NCBI RefSeq assembly: GCF_000235505.1
Contig: NZ_JH379027.1
Location: 1,101,569 to 1,165,568 of the forward strand
Direction of reading: 5' to 3'
Source of the DNA: Hungatella hathewayi WAL-18680
GTDB lineage: Bacteria > Bacillota > Clostridia > Lachnospirales > Lachnospiraceae
DNA: 64,000 nucleotides
Shown: piece by piece, positions 1 through 9,716 of the stretch
Position numbering within the stretch: the stretch's first letter is position 1
Layout of the letters: the number at the start of each line of letters is the position of its first letter
The notes under the pieces: generated by a model
What the model was told of the DNA's origin: nothing
What the model saw: only the letters and a program-made list of their open reading frames with translations
The model's database searches: none
Translations under genes and position numbers: made by a program

Positions 1-573
1 ATATCGTTTGTGACGGGGTACTGCCTTTCCCGGTTTAAATTCCGGGGCAGAACTTTTGTGTACTATATGTTTTTGTCGGGAATGCTGATTCCCATCTACG
101 CGCTGCTGATTCCGATTTTCACGGAGTTTAAGACGCTGGGGCTTCTGAATAAGAAGTACACCCTGATTCTGCCTTACATCGCTTTCGCCCTTCCGGTGGG
201 AGTGTTCCTGGTGGAGAGCTCGGTGGCAAGCGTGCCCATTGAGATTGAGGAGGCGGCGTGCATTGACGGAAGCTCCTTTTTACACACCATGTTTGCTATT
301 GTGATGCCCATGTGCAAGCCGGTGCTTTCCACCTGTGCGATTCTCACATTTTTAAACACATGGAATGAATTTCCGCTGGCGCTGGTGCTGATCAGAAGCA
401 ACGCGCTCAAGACCATGCCCATCGGACTCACAAACTTTGTGGGAAGCTACACCGTGAATTATCCGCTGATGCTGGCGGCCCTGGTGGTCTCCACACTTCC
501 GGTGGTAATCATGTATTTATTGTTTTATAATCAGATTATGAAGGGCATGATGGCGGGAGCTGTCAAAGGCTGA
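1..573 (+). CDS. Sugar ABC transporter permease, MalG type (5' end outside window)
   Basis: This is the C-terminal 190 residues of a membrane permease subunit of a carbohydrate ABC importer. The reading frame is open from base 1, so the gene begins upstream; the GTG at base 10 is an internal codon. Several hydrophobic segments are visible, and the EAA loop that docks with the ATPase is recognisable (EEAACIDGSS, followed by a hydrophobic stretch with the usual P and L residues). The C-terminus ends in the GAVKG seen in many MalG-like permeases. It is the last transporter gene before a terminator hairpin and a two-component pair plus glycosidases, so the imported sugar is probably the oligosaccharide processed by the downstream GH42/GH1 enzymes. 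The family is certain; the substrate is inferred from context. Confidence 0.9.
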   Translation: MSFVTGYCLSRFKFRGRTFVYYMFLSGMLIPIYALLIPIFTEFKTLGLLNKKYTLILPYIAFALPVGVFLVESSVASVPIEIEEAACIDGSSFLHTMFAIVMPMCKPVLSTCAILTFLNTWNEFPLALVLIRSNALKTMPIGLTNFVGSYTVNYPLMLAALVVSTLPVVIMYLLFYNQIMKGMMAGAVKG

Positions 574-580
574 TGAATAC

Positions 581-627
581 CGCATATCAGACAGGCTGTT
601 TTTATGGCTTGTCTGATATGCGTTTTT
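581..627 (+). terminator. Intrinsic terminator between transporter and kinase genes
   Basis: A 13-base stem (CGCATATCAGACA at 581-593 with TGTCTGATATGCG at 610-622) is followed directly by TTTTT. It lies between the permease stop and the kinase start, so transporter transcripts probably end here in part, and the regulator/glycosidase genes are reached by readthrough or by another promoter that I could not identify. Confidence 0.85.
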
Positions 628-646
628 GGGGATGAAAGGAGACAGG

Positions 647-2416
647 ATGAAAACTTTGTGGAAAAATGTGTTTGGCAGCCTGCAAAAAACGATTTTTGCG
701 GTGATATTGGTGCTGATTGTGGTGCCGACCACCCTGCTGGGGGTGATTTCCTACGGGCAGTACCGGAAGATTATCACGGCCAATGCCAGGACGCTGAACT
801 TGAGCAACACCTCCCAGATTGCTTCCAATATTGAGGGGATTTTAAAGAATATCCGCAACAGCTCCCTGTCCTTTTATCAGAATGACATGGTCAGGGACTA
901 TCTGCTGGCGAAGGAGCCAAGACAGGTGGAGGACGCATGGTACAGTTTAAACCAGTATACCCTGAACCAGCTGGCTTACGAGGAGTATATCTATGCCGTG
1001 GATTTTGTGAGGATGGACGGGCAGCAGTACAGCTCCAGCTCCGTCACGGAAGGAATCAGTGAGGAGGTACGGGAAATCCTTCTTGCAAAGGACGGGGGAG
1101 CCGTATTCCGCACGGATGTCCGCGTGGCTGATTATGGGGACTTGAAGAGTGACGAACTGTACGGCTATGCCAGGTGCATCCATGATATCAATGATATCGG
1201 GACGCCCATTGGATTCCAGCAGATTTATCTAAAAAAGCAGGAACTGTTAAGACTGTTAAATGATTACCGGGCTGACGGGGAAGAGTATTATATTGTGGAG
1301 AATGGTGATGTCATCATATCCACGGATGAGGAGACCGTGGGGATGCCTGTGACTTCCGTATTTCCCAAGCTGAATTTATCGGAGGAGTACTCCAGCCAGC
1401 AGATGAAGGTGGACGGGGCCATGGTGATGACTGCCTGTGCCAGAGTGAAATATCCGGGATGGTATGTGGTGAAGCAGATTTCGTTAAGCGAGATAGACGG
1501 GGAGACGGCAGTGGTGCGCCAGCTGTTAATCTCGGCGGGAATTCTGGCGGTGGTGCTGTGTGCCATGGCAGGATTTTTTCTGTCCAGGTTTGTAATCCGA
1601 CCATTAAAGGAGCTGGAGTCCTCCATGAAGCATATCGAGGAGGACAATTTCAAGCGGAAACTGCCGGAGGAGGGTTACCAGGAACTCTCCCTGCTGGCCA
1701 GGGCATTTAACCGGATGAGCACCAGGCTGGATGAACTGGTAAACCGGGTATATCTGGCGGAAATCCGGGAAAAGGATGCCCAGATACGGGCAATGCAGGC
1801 GTATATTAATCCCCATTTCCTTTACAATACTCTGGACACCATCTGCTGGATGAGCCGGATGGAGCAGGCGGGGGAAACCTGCAAGCTGATCGAGGCGTTG
1901 TCCAAGCTGTTCCGGGCGTCGGTGAAGGATACGGGGAAGACTACCACCGTGGCGGCAGAGTTAGAGCACATCAGAAATTATATTATGATACAGGAGTGCC
2001 GCCACACCGATTCTATTGAATTTAAGACAGAGGCAGCGGAGGAAGTGATGAATTGTGAGACGGTGCGCTTCGTGCTGCAGCCGCTGGTGGAAAATGCGAT
2101 CGTCCACGGACTGGAACCGACAGGGGAGCAGGGCACCATATGGATTAAGATATATGGGGAACAGGGAAAGCTCATCATGTCTGTGGAGGATGACGGCCTT
2201 GACGCGGATGTGGAGGAGTTGGAAGGTCTGCTGGCCCGGTACCAGGAAGGTCTCAGGGGGATGGGGCTTTCCAACGTAAACGACAGGATTCGTCTCTGTT
2301 ATGGGGAAGGGTACGGCATCCAGTTTGAGCGAAGGGAGCCTAAAGGGCTGATTGTGCGGGTGATACAGCCGCTTGTGGCCGGGGGAGGCCAGAAAGAGGG
2401 AGGGCAATATGATTAA
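647..2416 (+). CDS. Sensor histidine kinase, YesM/LytS type
   Basis: This 589-residue membrane sensor kinase should phosphorylate the adjacent response regulator in response to an extracellular, probably sugar-related, signal. An N-terminal membrane helix (about residues 13-36) is followed by a roughly 240-residue extracellular sensor region, a second helix (about 285-307), a HAMP linker, and a histidine kinase domain of the His_kinase family, with His390 in the INPHFLYNTLD box. The C-terminus holds a HATPase domain (asparagine in the LVENAIVHG N-box). The ATG at 647 was chosen because AGGAGA lies at 637-642; an in-frame TTG at 626 has no ribosome binding site. The stop overlaps the response regulator start by 8 bases, which indicates translational coupling. 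The signal it senses is unknown. Confidence 0.93.
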   Translation: MKTLWKNVFGSLQKTIFAVILVLIVVPTTLLGVISYGQYRKIITANARTLNLSNTSQIASNIEGILKNIRNSSLSFYQNDMVRDYLLAKEPRQVEDAWYSLNQYTLNQLAYEEYIYAVDFVRMDGQQYSSSSVTEGISEEVREILLAKDGGAVFRTDVRVADYGDLKSDELYGYARCIHDINDIGTPIGFQQIYLKKQELLRLLNDYRADGEEYYIVENGDVIISTDEETVGMPVTSVFPKLNLSEEYSSQQMKVDGAMVMTACARVKYPGWYVVKQISLSEIDGETAVVRQLLISAGILAVVLCAMAGFFLSRFVIRPLKELESSMKHIEEDNFKRKLPEEGYQELSLLARAFNRMSTRLDELVNRVYLAEIREKDAQIRAMQAYINPHFLYNTLDTICWMSRMEQAGETCKLIEALSKLFRASVKDTGKTTTVAAELEHIRNYIMIQECRHTDSIEFKTEAAEEVMNCETVRFVLQPLVENAIVHGLEPTGEQGTIWIKIYGEQGKLIMSVEDDGLDADVEELEGLLARYQEGLRGMGLSNVNDRIRLCYGEGYGIQFERREPKGLIVRVIQPLVAGGGQKEGGQYD

Positions 2417-4010
2417 ATTGATGGTGGTTGATGACGAGCCGGTCATCCGTGAGGGAATTGAGACGGCTGTGGATTGGGAACGTCTCGACATCCAGGTGGT
2501 GGGGACTGCTGGGAATGGCAGAGACGGGATGGCAAAGGCGCTGGCGCAGAAGCCGGACATTGTCATAACGGATATAAGGATGCCGGTGATGGATGGCATT
2601 CATTTTGCAAAGGAGCTGAAGGAGAAACTTCCCAACGTAAGAATTGTGTTTCTGACAGGTTACAGTGAGTTCGAATATGCCAGGGAGGCCATCCGTATTG
2701 GGGCGGCGGAGTACCTCTTAAAACCGATAAATACCGGGGAATTGACGGAACTTGTGGGCAGGCTGGCGGACGAGATCAGAAGAGAAAATGCCACGGTGAT
2801 GAACAGGAACCGGGAGACGGTGCTGCTCAAAGAGAATCTGCCCATGATGCGCAACCGGTGCGTGAAGCGTTTCTTCCAGGGGGAGCTGGGCAGGGGGCCG
2901 TTTGTGGAGCGGGCCGGGGCACTTGGAATGGAACTGTCAGGACCCCAATATCAGGTGATTATTCTCTGCATCGATTACTATTACCAATTGATTGCAAACG
3001 GTGAGCGGGAGGCAGGGCTTTTAAAGTATGCCATGTCCAACATTGCGGAGGAAGTCCTCTCCGCCAGCGGCCGGCCGGTGGTCTGCGATGAGGGGGAAGC
3101 GCGCCTTATGGTACTGTTAAATACGGTGGAGGATACCAGAGGGATTGCGCGCGGCTGCAAGGAAGTCCAGTTCTGCATGAGGAAATATTATGGGGTATCC
3201 GTGTCGGTGGGCATTGGGAAGAAGGTGGGAAGCCTGCAGGAACTCAGGCAGTCTTACAAGGCGGCGGATGAGGCCGTGGAGGCGAGAATCAAGCAGGGCA
3301 GCAGCCAGATTATTGTTAAGGATGATGAGACAGGCAATGCCGCGGACCGCACCAGGCTGTTCCTGACACCGGAGGAGGAGCAGGAATTAAGTGACGCGGT
3401 GAAACTTCTCGATAAGAACCGGGTGTATGACGCCTTGGAACTGATATTTGAGAAATATGTGATGCAGCAGGATATCGGGCGCAAAGGAATTGAGCAGCTC
3501 TGTATGTATCTGGTGCTGATTGCCATGCGCCAGCTGGAGCATTTCTCCATTCTTCCGGAACAGGCGCTGGGAAAAAATTACTATTATTACGATGAGATTT
3601 CCAAGTATGAGACAGCGGAGGACTTGGAGATGTGGATGAAGGATATTTACTGCTCCTCCCTGGCGGCGGTGGAACAGCAGAGCAACCACAAATATAAGGG
3701 AATCGTGGCAGGCGGGATTGCGTATGCCATGGAACATTTCGCGGAGAGTGTCTCCGTGGGCGATGTGGCCCAGGCGGTTTATGTGACGCCCAACTATTTC
3801 AGCAAGGTATTCAAGGAGGAGACCGGGGAGAACTTTACGGACTGGCTGAATAAATACCGGATTGAGCAGGCGAAGAAGCGGATGGACGCGGAGCCGGAGG
3901 CCAAGGTCTATACCATAGCGGAGGAGACCGGGTTTAGCGACTACAAATATTTCGCGTTTATCTTTAAAAAATATACGGGCTATACGCCCACATCCTACCG
4001 AAACCGGTGA
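2409..4010 (+). CDS. Response regulator, YesN type, with AraC-family DNA-binding domain
   Basis: This 533-residue transcription factor is the partner of the preceding kinase. The N-terminal receiver domain (about 1-120) has the acidic pair (VVDDEP), phosphoacceptor Asp55 in VITDIRMPVMDG, and the conserved Lys in LLKP. A long middle region (about 150-410) of the type common in YesN-like regulators precedes a C-terminal pair of AraC-type helix-turn-helix motifs, recognisable from VTPNYFSKVFKEETG and the closing GFSDYKYFAFIFKKYTGYTP. The ATG at 2409 follows GAGGGAGG and overlaps the kinase gene by 8 bases. It probably activates the transporter and glycosidase genes on either side; the binding site was not identified. 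Confidence 0.93.
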   Translation: MIKLMVVDDEPVIREGIETAVDWERLDIQVVGTAGNGRDGMAKALAQKPDIVITDIRMPVMDGIHFAKELKEKLPNVRIVFLTGYSEFEYAREAIRIGAAEYLLKPINTGELTELVGRLADEIRRENATVMNRNRETVLLKENLPMMRNRCVKRFFQGELGRGPFVERAGALGMELSGPQYQVIILCIDYYYQLIANGEREAGLLKYAMSNIAEEVLSASGRPVVCDEGEARLMVLLNTVEDTRGIARGCKEVQFCMRKYYGVSVSVGIGKKVGSLQELRQSYKAADEAVEARIKQGSSQIIVKDDETGNAADRTRLFLTPEEEQELSDAVKLLDKNRVYDALELIFEKYVMQQDIGRKGIEQLCMYLVLIAMRQLEHFSILPEQALGKNYYYYDEISKYETAEDLEMWMKDIYCSSLAAVEQQSNHKYKGIVAGGIAYAMEHFAESVSVGDVAQAVYVTPNYFSKVFKEETGENFTDWLNKYRIEQAKKRMDAEPEAKVYTIAEETGFSDYKYFAFIFKKYTGYTPTSYRNR

Positions 4011-4128
4011 GAGTAGAATATCGGATGGTAGTGTAGAATCTATGGTTTTTGATTTTCCTTCTTTCATTATAATAAAATTATTATTATAGTTCGGCGGATA
4101 AGCGGGATGACGATTGAAGGAGGAAAAC

Positions 4129-6192
4129 ATGGAGGAATTTTTATTTGGCGCGGTTTATATCATCGAGCAGGACTACACCCGGGAAGAGATATGCAGGGAC
4201 CTGACACTGATGAGGGAGTATGGCTGCAATTTAATTACGCTTTGGCCGGTGGGGAACCCGTGGCTTGCGAAGGATTCCCATCAGTGGGTCTTTTCCCAGA
4301 CACGGATGGTGCTGGATGAATGTGAGAAGCTGGGGATGAAGGCCATCCTCCAGCTGTTCGGGCAGAACCAGGCCCAGGAGTTTATGCCGGACAGCGCCAT
4401 GACCAGTGAGATGATGATACATGATGAGCGGGGAGAATACCTCAATGAGAACTGTTACTGGGCGAATTTAAACCATCCGGTGGTCAGAGAGTACATAGAA
4501 CTGTTTTTTAAGGAAGCGATAACGGCGCTGAAAGACCATAAGGCGGTTTACGGTTATGATGTGTTCAATGAGGCCCATTTCAGAAGCGACGACAGCTATA
4601 CGGTCAGGTACTACCAGCAGTGGCTGAAGGAGCAGTACGGGACGATTGAGCATTTAAACCGGGTGTGGTACCGCAGATACGAGAGTTTTTCCCAGATCAT
4701 TCCGGAGAAGAGGCGTTCTGCGTACAGTATCTGGAGCAGTATCATGCCGGACATGGAGTATGAGCGGTTCCGCAGCGTGACGCTGACAGAAATCTGCCGG
4801 TTTTTGTATGAGACGGCGAGAAAGTATGACACCGGACATCCCATTATCATTGACGGTACCAGCGCACAGATTCTGGCTGAGGATGTGACGCTTCGGAACA
4901 ACGATGAGTTTGCCACGGCCCGGATACCGGATATCTATGGTTCCACATTTTATCCCAAGAGCTGGGGCAGGAATTACCGGAGTACGCCGTGGACGATGTC
5001 CATGTATTACAGTATTCCGGCGGGAGCGGCCAGGAGAGCGGGAAAGCCGTATCTGGTCAATGAATTGCAGACCCACACCCAGTCGGTGCTGACACCCGGC
5101 TCGGAGGTGACGGACCAGGAGCTTTATGACTGGATTTTGATGTGTATGTTTACCGGAGCCCAGGGGATACAGCTGTGGAGATGGAGGCCGTTCCTTCACG
5201 GTTACCAGTCCACGGGGCGTGGCCTTACGAGGATGGATGGAACGCCCAATGAGAGGGCGGAGCGGGTGAGAGAGCTGGTATCTCTGATTCGGAAAAACGG
5301 GGAACTGTTTCGCCAGTTTTCCATCCAAAAACCGGTGGTGAAATTTGCGGTTTCCTATTCCTCACGATTGTATTTTGACTCGTTCTTAAAGTGGGGGAAG
5401 AGTTTTTGGAGTGATGATGTGGAAGGGTGGTACCGGCTGTTCTGGAACCAGGGCGTGACGCCGGAGTTCACGGATATCGAACATTTAGACCAGGAGGACG
5501 TGCCGGTGATGGTTCTTCCGTCCATCTTAAGCATCAGCGGGGAGATGGCGGATCAACTGACGGAGTTTGTGGAGCAGGGCGGTCTGCTGATTGCTGACGC
5601 CAGACTTGGAAGCGTGAATGAGTACGGCGAGGTGCCGCGGGAAGGAATACCGGGCCGGAAACTTAGCCGGCTGTTCGGACTTGTGGAGACGGATGTGGAT
5701 TCGGGGCATTCCTTCTATTTAGGCGGGGCGGAGATTCCCTGCAATTATATGGAGCAGAAGCTGGAGGTGGAGGAAGACTCCCAGGTTCTTGGAACCATGG
5801 AGGACGGCAGTCCGGCGGTGGTGCTGCACAGGCTTGGAAGAGGCATGACGCTGTATTTTAATTCTTTTGTTGGCGTGGAGATGAAGAACCGGCGCTTGAG
5901 AGAGGTGGAGGAGACGGTGATGTCCCTTCTGAAAGAACAGTGCCCGGATGTGGCGACTGTCCAAAAAGGAGAGCGCGTTCATGTGAGCCGTATCAGGGCC
6001 GGAAGCCGGAACGCGGCTCTGGTCATCAACTTTGACACGGTGGAACAGAAGGTACAGATGAGCGGATTACCGGAGGGCGTGTCTATTGAGAATCTGATGA
6101 CCGGTGAGAGGACCGTATCAGGGCGTGTGACGGAATTTACGATTCCGGAAAATACTGCTGTCATCTATCAATGGCCGGAGGAACAGCCGTGA
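4129..6192 (+). CDS. Beta-galactosidase, glycoside hydrolase family 42
   Basis: This 687-residue cytoplasmic hydrolase, which has no signal peptide, cleaves terminal beta-galactosides in known GH42 members. The N-terminal TIM barrel carries the two expected glutamates: acid/base Glu148 in DVFNEAH and nucleophile Glu312 in LVNELQ. A trimerisation-type domain (about 400-610, with LIADARLG) and a short beta C-terminal domain follow, giving normal family length. The start is ATG 4129 with AAGGAGG just upstream; an in-frame TTG at 4114 overlaps that ribosome site and is unlikely. The gene follows the YesMN pair and overlaps the ROK kinase gene, so the released sugar is probably phosphorylated by the next enzyme. 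Galactose specificity is a family expectation, not proven for this sequence. Confidence 0.88.
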   Translation: MEEFLFGAVYIIEQDYTREEICRDLTLMREYGCNLITLWPVGNPWLAKDSHQWVFSQTRMVLDECEKLGMKAILQLFGQNQAQEFMPDSAMTSEMMIHDERGEYLNENCYWANLNHPVVREYIELFFKEAITALKDHKAVYGYDVFNEAHFRSDDSYTVRYYQQWLKEQYGTIEHLNRVWYRRYESFSQIIPEKRRSAYSIWSSIMPDMEYERFRSVTLTEICRFLYETARKYDTGHPIIIDGTSAQILAEDVTLRNNDEFATARIPDIYGSTFYPKSWGRNYRSTPWTMSMYYSIPAGAARRAGKPYLVNELQTHTQSVLTPGSEVTDQELYDWILMCMFTGAQGIQLWRWRPFLHGYQSTGRGLTRMDGTPNERAERVRELVSLIRKNGELFRQFSIQKPVVKFAVSYSSRLYFDSFLKWGKSFWSDDVEGWYRLFWNQGVTPEFTDIEHLDQEDVPVMVLPSILSISGEMADQLTEFVEQGGLLIADARLGSVNEYGEVPREGIPGRKLSRLFGLVETDVDSGHSFYLGGAEIPCNYMEQKLEVEEDSQVLGTMEDGSPAVVLHRLGRGMTLYFNSFVGVEMKNRRLREVEETVMSLLKEQCPDVATVQKGERVHVSRIRAGSRNAALVINFDTVEQKVQMSGLPEGVSIENLMTGERTVSGRVTEFTIPENTAVIYQWPEEQP

Positions 6193-7082
6193 TTCTTGTA
6201 TTTGACGTGGGCGGTACCGGGGTGAAATACGGGACCGCCGATGAACAGGGGAATTTTCTGGCCCAGGGGCGTTTTGACACACCGGTTAGCGGGCTGGAAG
6301 AATTCCTGGAGAAGGTGGAGGACGTGTACCGTCAGGCGGGAGATGTATCCGTGATAGAGGGCCTGGCCTTCAGTTTCCCCGGGGAGGTGCACAGCCGGGA
6401 GGGCGTCATTCGTGGAATCAGCGCGGTGCCCTATATTCATGAAGTGGAGTTAAAGAGCATCCTGGAAAGGCGGTTTTTCGGCCTGCCTGTAACCATGGCC
6501 AACGATGCGAAATGCGCCGCCCTGGGGGAACTGTGGAAAGGCGTGGCACAGAAGTGCGGGAATGTGGTGTTTGTCATCTGCGGAACCGGAATCGGCGGAG
6601 CGGTGATCGAACACGGAAAGCTGTACCGGGGAGTGACCATGAACCGGGGGGAGTTTGGCAATTTTCCCATGGGAGGGTTTGAGAACGGGGAACTGCTTAC
6701 CTGGAGCGATTACACGCTGGAGAAGCAGGCCAGGAAATACGGCGAAAAGAGGAACCGGACCATAACGGGAAAGGAATTGGCGCGGCTGGCGGAGGCGGGC
6801 GAGGAACTGGCGGTGGGGCTTTTGGATGAATTTTATTACCGGATGGCGGTGGGGTGTATCATTCTGGAGTTTTCCTTTGACCCGGAAATCATTGCCATTG
6901 GGGGAGGAATCAGTGAAAACCAAAGGATTATCCAGGGGATTCGAAAGAAGACCGAGGAGCTTTTGGAGGGGCAGAGGCCAGGCTATTTAAGGCCCAATAT
7001 CTGTGCCTGCAAGGGCGGCAACCAGGCGAACCTGTATGGGGCGCTTTACTACTATCTGCACCAGGATGTTATGGAAGAGTAA
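6189..7082 (+). CDS. ROK-family sugar kinase
   Basis: This 297-residue kinase would phosphorylate a hexose or amino sugar using ATP. The phosphate-1 loop (FDVGGTGVKYG) sits at the N-terminus. The middle carries ANDAKCAALGELW and CGTGIGGAVI, the typical sugar- and ATP-binding segments, and GGGIS appears near the C-terminus. The usual ROK zinc motif (CxCGxxGCxE) is not present after the GEFGNFPMG segment, so this belongs to a zinc-less subgroup. The start is read as GTG 6189, giving a GTGA overlap with the preceding stop and GGAGG at 6177-6181; an alternative ATG at 6171 lacks a ribosome site. It lies between two glycosidase genes and is probably co-translated with them. Confidence 0.88.
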   Translation: MILVFDVGGTGVKYGTADEQGNFLAQGRFDTPVSGLEEFLEKVEDVYRQAGDVSVIEGLAFSFPGEVHSREGVIRGISAVPYIHEVELKSILERRFFGLPVTMANDAKCAALGELWKGVAQKCGNVVFVICGTGIGGAVIEHGKLYRGVTMNRGEFGNFPMGGFENGELLTWSDYTLEKQARKYGEKRNRTITGKELARLAEAGEELAVGLLDEFYYRMAVGCIILEFSFDPEIIAIGGGISENQRIIQGIRKKTEELLEGQRPGYLRPNICACKGGNQANLYGALYYYLHQDVMEE

Positions 7083-7113
7083 GAGAAGGCAGGGAGAAAG
7101 AGAGGACAGGAAT

Positions 7114-8496
7114 ATGGATTATCAGTTTCCGGAAGGATTTTTGTGGGGAGGGGCCAGCTCCGGCCCACAGTCGGAAGGTGGAAGTACGGAGGGAGACAGG
7201 GTGATGTCGGAGTGGGACTACTGGTTTTCAAAGGAGCCGGAGCGCTTCTATCGCCAGGTAGGACCGTCGGTGACTTCTGATTTTTACCACAAGTACCCGG
7301 AATATATTGAGAAAATGAAAGCGGCGGGCGTCAAGTCCTACCGCACCTCCATCCAGTGGAGCAGAGTCATCCGTGACTGTGACGGAACGGTCAATGAGGA
7401 CGGGATACAATTTTATAACCAGGTGATTGATGAATTGATACGCAATGGGATTGAACCTATGATGTGCCTCCATCACTTTGACCTTCCACTGTACTGGGTG
7501 GAGAAAGGCGGTTTTGAGAACCGGGAGACCGCTTATGCATTTGCCAGGTTTGCGGCGGTCTGCTTTGGGCGGTTTGGGGACCGGGTGAAATACTGGACAA
7601 CCTTTAATGAGCCGGTGATTATCCCGGAAACCGGATATCTGTATCAGAGACATTACCCGGCGGTGTGTGACGCGGGGAAGGCGGCGGCGGTGGGATATCA
7701 TGTGCAGCTTGCCAGCAGTCTGGCCGTGGCGGAATTTCGAAAGAGCGGGTGTGATGGAAAAATTGGAATTATCATCAATCTGACGCCTACCTACTGTGAG
7801 AATCCGGAGAAAGCGGAGGACCGAAGAGCGGCGGAGATTCTGGACCTGATATTCAACCGCTCGTTTCTGGACCCGTCTGTCAAAGGGGAGTATCCAGTGG
7901 AATTAAAAGAACTGCTGGAGGCGGAAGGGATTTTGCCGGAGGTGTCAGAGGGAGACAGGGAGATGATCCGGGAAAATACCGTGGATTATCTGGGTGTCAA
8001 CTATTACCATCCGAGGCGGGCAAAGGCGAGAACCACGGTTTATGAGGGGCCGCTGATGCCGGAAAAATACTATGAGCCTTACGAGTTTGAGGGGCAGAAG
8101 ATGAACACGTCCCGCGGGTGGGAGATTTATGAGCCTGCCATCTATGACATTGCCATGAACCTCAAAGAAAACTATGGGAACATCCCTTGGTACATCTCGG
8201 AAAATGGAATGGGAATCCAGGATGAGGAGCAGTTTATGGGGGCTGACGGTATGGTGGAGGATGACTACCGGATTGAATTTATTAAAGAACATTTAACATA
8301 TCTCCACAAGGCCATAGAGGAGGGCTGTAACTGCTTTGGATATCATCTGTGGTCGCCGTTTGACTGCTGGTCCTGGACGAACGCTTACAAAAACCGGTAC
8401 GGGCTTTTGCGGGTTGATATTTATGATGGGTGTAAGATTACGATGAAGAAGTCAGCACACTGGTTTCGGAAGCTGTCGGAGAACAACGGGTTTTAA
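7114..8496 (+). CDS. Beta-glycosidase, glycoside hydrolase family 1
   Basis: This 460-residue cytoplasmic retaining beta-glycosidase has the GH1 barrel with acid/base Glu166 in TTFNEP and nucleophile Glu363 in ISENGM. The start is ATG 7114 after GAGGACAGG; upstream in-frame codons would extend it into the kinase gene. Near the C-terminus the loop that binds phosphate in 6-phospho-glycosidases reads WSWTNAYKNRYG. The serine and tyrosine match the phosphate-site spacing of LacG-type enzymes, but the lysine is displaced by one residue, so whether it acts on phosphorylated or free disaccharides is not settled. An ABC transporter rather than a PTS in the locus favours a non-phosphorylated substrate. 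It is the third enzyme in the glycan operon. Confidence 0.9.
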   Translation: MDYQFPEGFLWGGASSGPQSEGGSTEGDRVMSEWDYWFSKEPERFYRQVGPSVTSDFYHKYPEYIEKMKAAGVKSYRTSIQWSRVIRDCDGTVNEDGIQFYNQVIDELIRNGIEPMMCLHHFDLPLYWVEKGGFENRETAYAFARFAAVCFGRFGDRVKYWTTFNEPVIIPETGYLYQRHYPAVCDAGKAAAVGYHVQLASSLAVAEFRKSGCDGKIGIIINLTPTYCENPEKAEDRRAAEILDLIFNRSFLDPSVKGEYPVELKELLEAEGILPEVSEGDREMIRENTVDYLGVNYYHPRRAKARTTVYEGPLMPEKYYEPYEFEGQKMNTSRGWEIYEPAIYDIAMNLKENYGNIPWYISENGMGIQDEEQFMGADGMVEDDYRIEFIKEHLTYLHKAIEEGCNCFGYHLWSPFDCWSWTNAYKNRYGLLRVDIYDGCKITMKKSAHWFRKLSENNGF

Positions 8497-8519
8497 GCGG
8501 AGCGGAAGGGGGATATGCG

Positions 8520-9692
8520 ATGGCTTTGGAACATGGTTGTGATGATCCGGTCAGGCTGGACAATGCGAGAGCGTGGAGGACTTACCTGGGTGGGAAAATG
8601 CTGGATGCGTTCCACGGTTGTAACCATGGGGATGACGGGCACTTTCCTGAGGAATGGGTGACGTCACTGGTGGCGGCCAGGAACGCGGGCCGGGAGGACG
8701 TGGTGGAAGGAATCAGCCGGATTTACGGGGAAGATACTACGCTGCAGGAATTGATTTTATCGGCTCCCGGCGCTTTTTTGGGGGAACGTCATGTAAAAAA
8801 GCTGGGCGTGACCATGGGGGTACTGGTGAAGCTTATTGATTCTGCGGAGAGACTGGCGGTACAGGTGCATCCTGACCGGGAGAAAGCCAGGGAGTTATTT
8901 CAGTCGGAGTACGGCAAGACCGAGTGCTGGCACATTCTGGGGGGACGTGAGATCAATGGGGAGAAGCCCAGCGTGTATCTTGGATTCCGGGAAGGGATTA
9001 CGAGGGAGCGGTGGATGGAGCTTTTTAAACGACAGGACATTCAGGGAATGCTTGGGTGTATGCACCGGTTTTTTGTGGAGCCGGGGGACACGATTCTGAT
9101 TGAAGGCGGTGTCCCTCATGCCATCGGGGCGGGATGCTTCCTGGTGGAAATCCAGGAGCCGACGGATTACACCATCCGGGTGGAACGGACAACACCGTCC
9201 GGATACCGGGTGGAGGATGTGATGTGCCACCAGGGACTTGGATTTGAGCGGATGTTTGACTGTTTCCATTACGACGGATTGTCCCGTGAGGAGACGAGGA
9301 GGCGCTGGTTTTTGAAACGGAGGCCGGCGGCAGGATACCGGGGAGGAGAGGCGGAGACACTGGTGGGATATGAGGATACGCCGTTTTTCCGTATGAATAT
9401 TCTGACGGTTCCGGGGGATGCGAAGCAGACGGTTATTGGGCGGGATGTGGCTGAGTCTGGGGCCGGAGATTCCTGTACGGTACAACAGGAGCTTCATGGG
9501 TCGGGAACGGGTGATTGCTCCGGTCTGTATGTGCTTGAAGGGGAAGGGGAGATGACTGCCGGGGACAGAAGTGTTACGGTCAGGCGGGGAGAGCAGTACT
9601 TTCTTCCGGCAGGTATCAGGGAACTTCGCTGGAGAGCTGGGACGGGCGGAAATTTGAAGATGATTCAGTTTTTTGGACCATGTTTGGACTAG
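8520..9692 (+). CDS. manA: Mannose-6-phosphate isomerase, class I
   Basis: This 390-residue zinc enzyme interconverts mannose-6-phosphate and fructose-6-phosphate, feeding mannose into glycolysis. The family signature LAVQVHPD, which supplies metal ligands, is at about residues 114-121. A second metal-site region with GGVPHAIGAG and the C-terminal cupin half with EGEGEMTAG are also present. The N-terminal segment with FPEEW fits type I isomerases. It starts at ATG 8520 behind GGAAGGGGG and ends the operon before a terminator. Its presence suggests that the locus processes a mannose-containing beta-linked glycan, with the ROK enzyme as the possible mannose kinase; that link is inference. Confidence 0.9.
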   Translation: MALEHGCDDPVRLDNARAWRTYLGGKMLDAFHGCNHGDDGHFPEEWVTSLVAARNAGREDVVEGISRIYGEDTTLQELILSAPGAFLGERHVKKLGVTMGVLVKLIDSAERLAVQVHPDREKARELFQSEYGKTECWHILGGREINGEKPSVYLGFREGITRERWMELFKRQDIQGMLGCMHRFFVEPGDTILIEGGVPHAIGAGCFLVEIQEPTDYTIRVERTTPSGYRVEDVMCHQGLGFERMFDCFHYDGLSREETRRRWFLKRRPAAGYRGGEAETLVGYEDTPFFRMNILTVPGDAKQTVIGRDVAESGAGDSCTVQQELHGSGTGDCSGLYVLEGEGEMTAGDRSVTVRRGEQYFLPAGIRELRWRAGTGGNLKMIQFFGPCLD

Positions 9693-9716
9693 TAGGATAA
9701 GAATAGTACCATAGAG

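Noticed and set aside
3998-4128. AT-rich stretch between the response regulator and the GH42 gene as a promoter
   Set aside because: TATAAT-like sequence occurs, but no -35 box at proper spacing, so it is not reported as a promoter.
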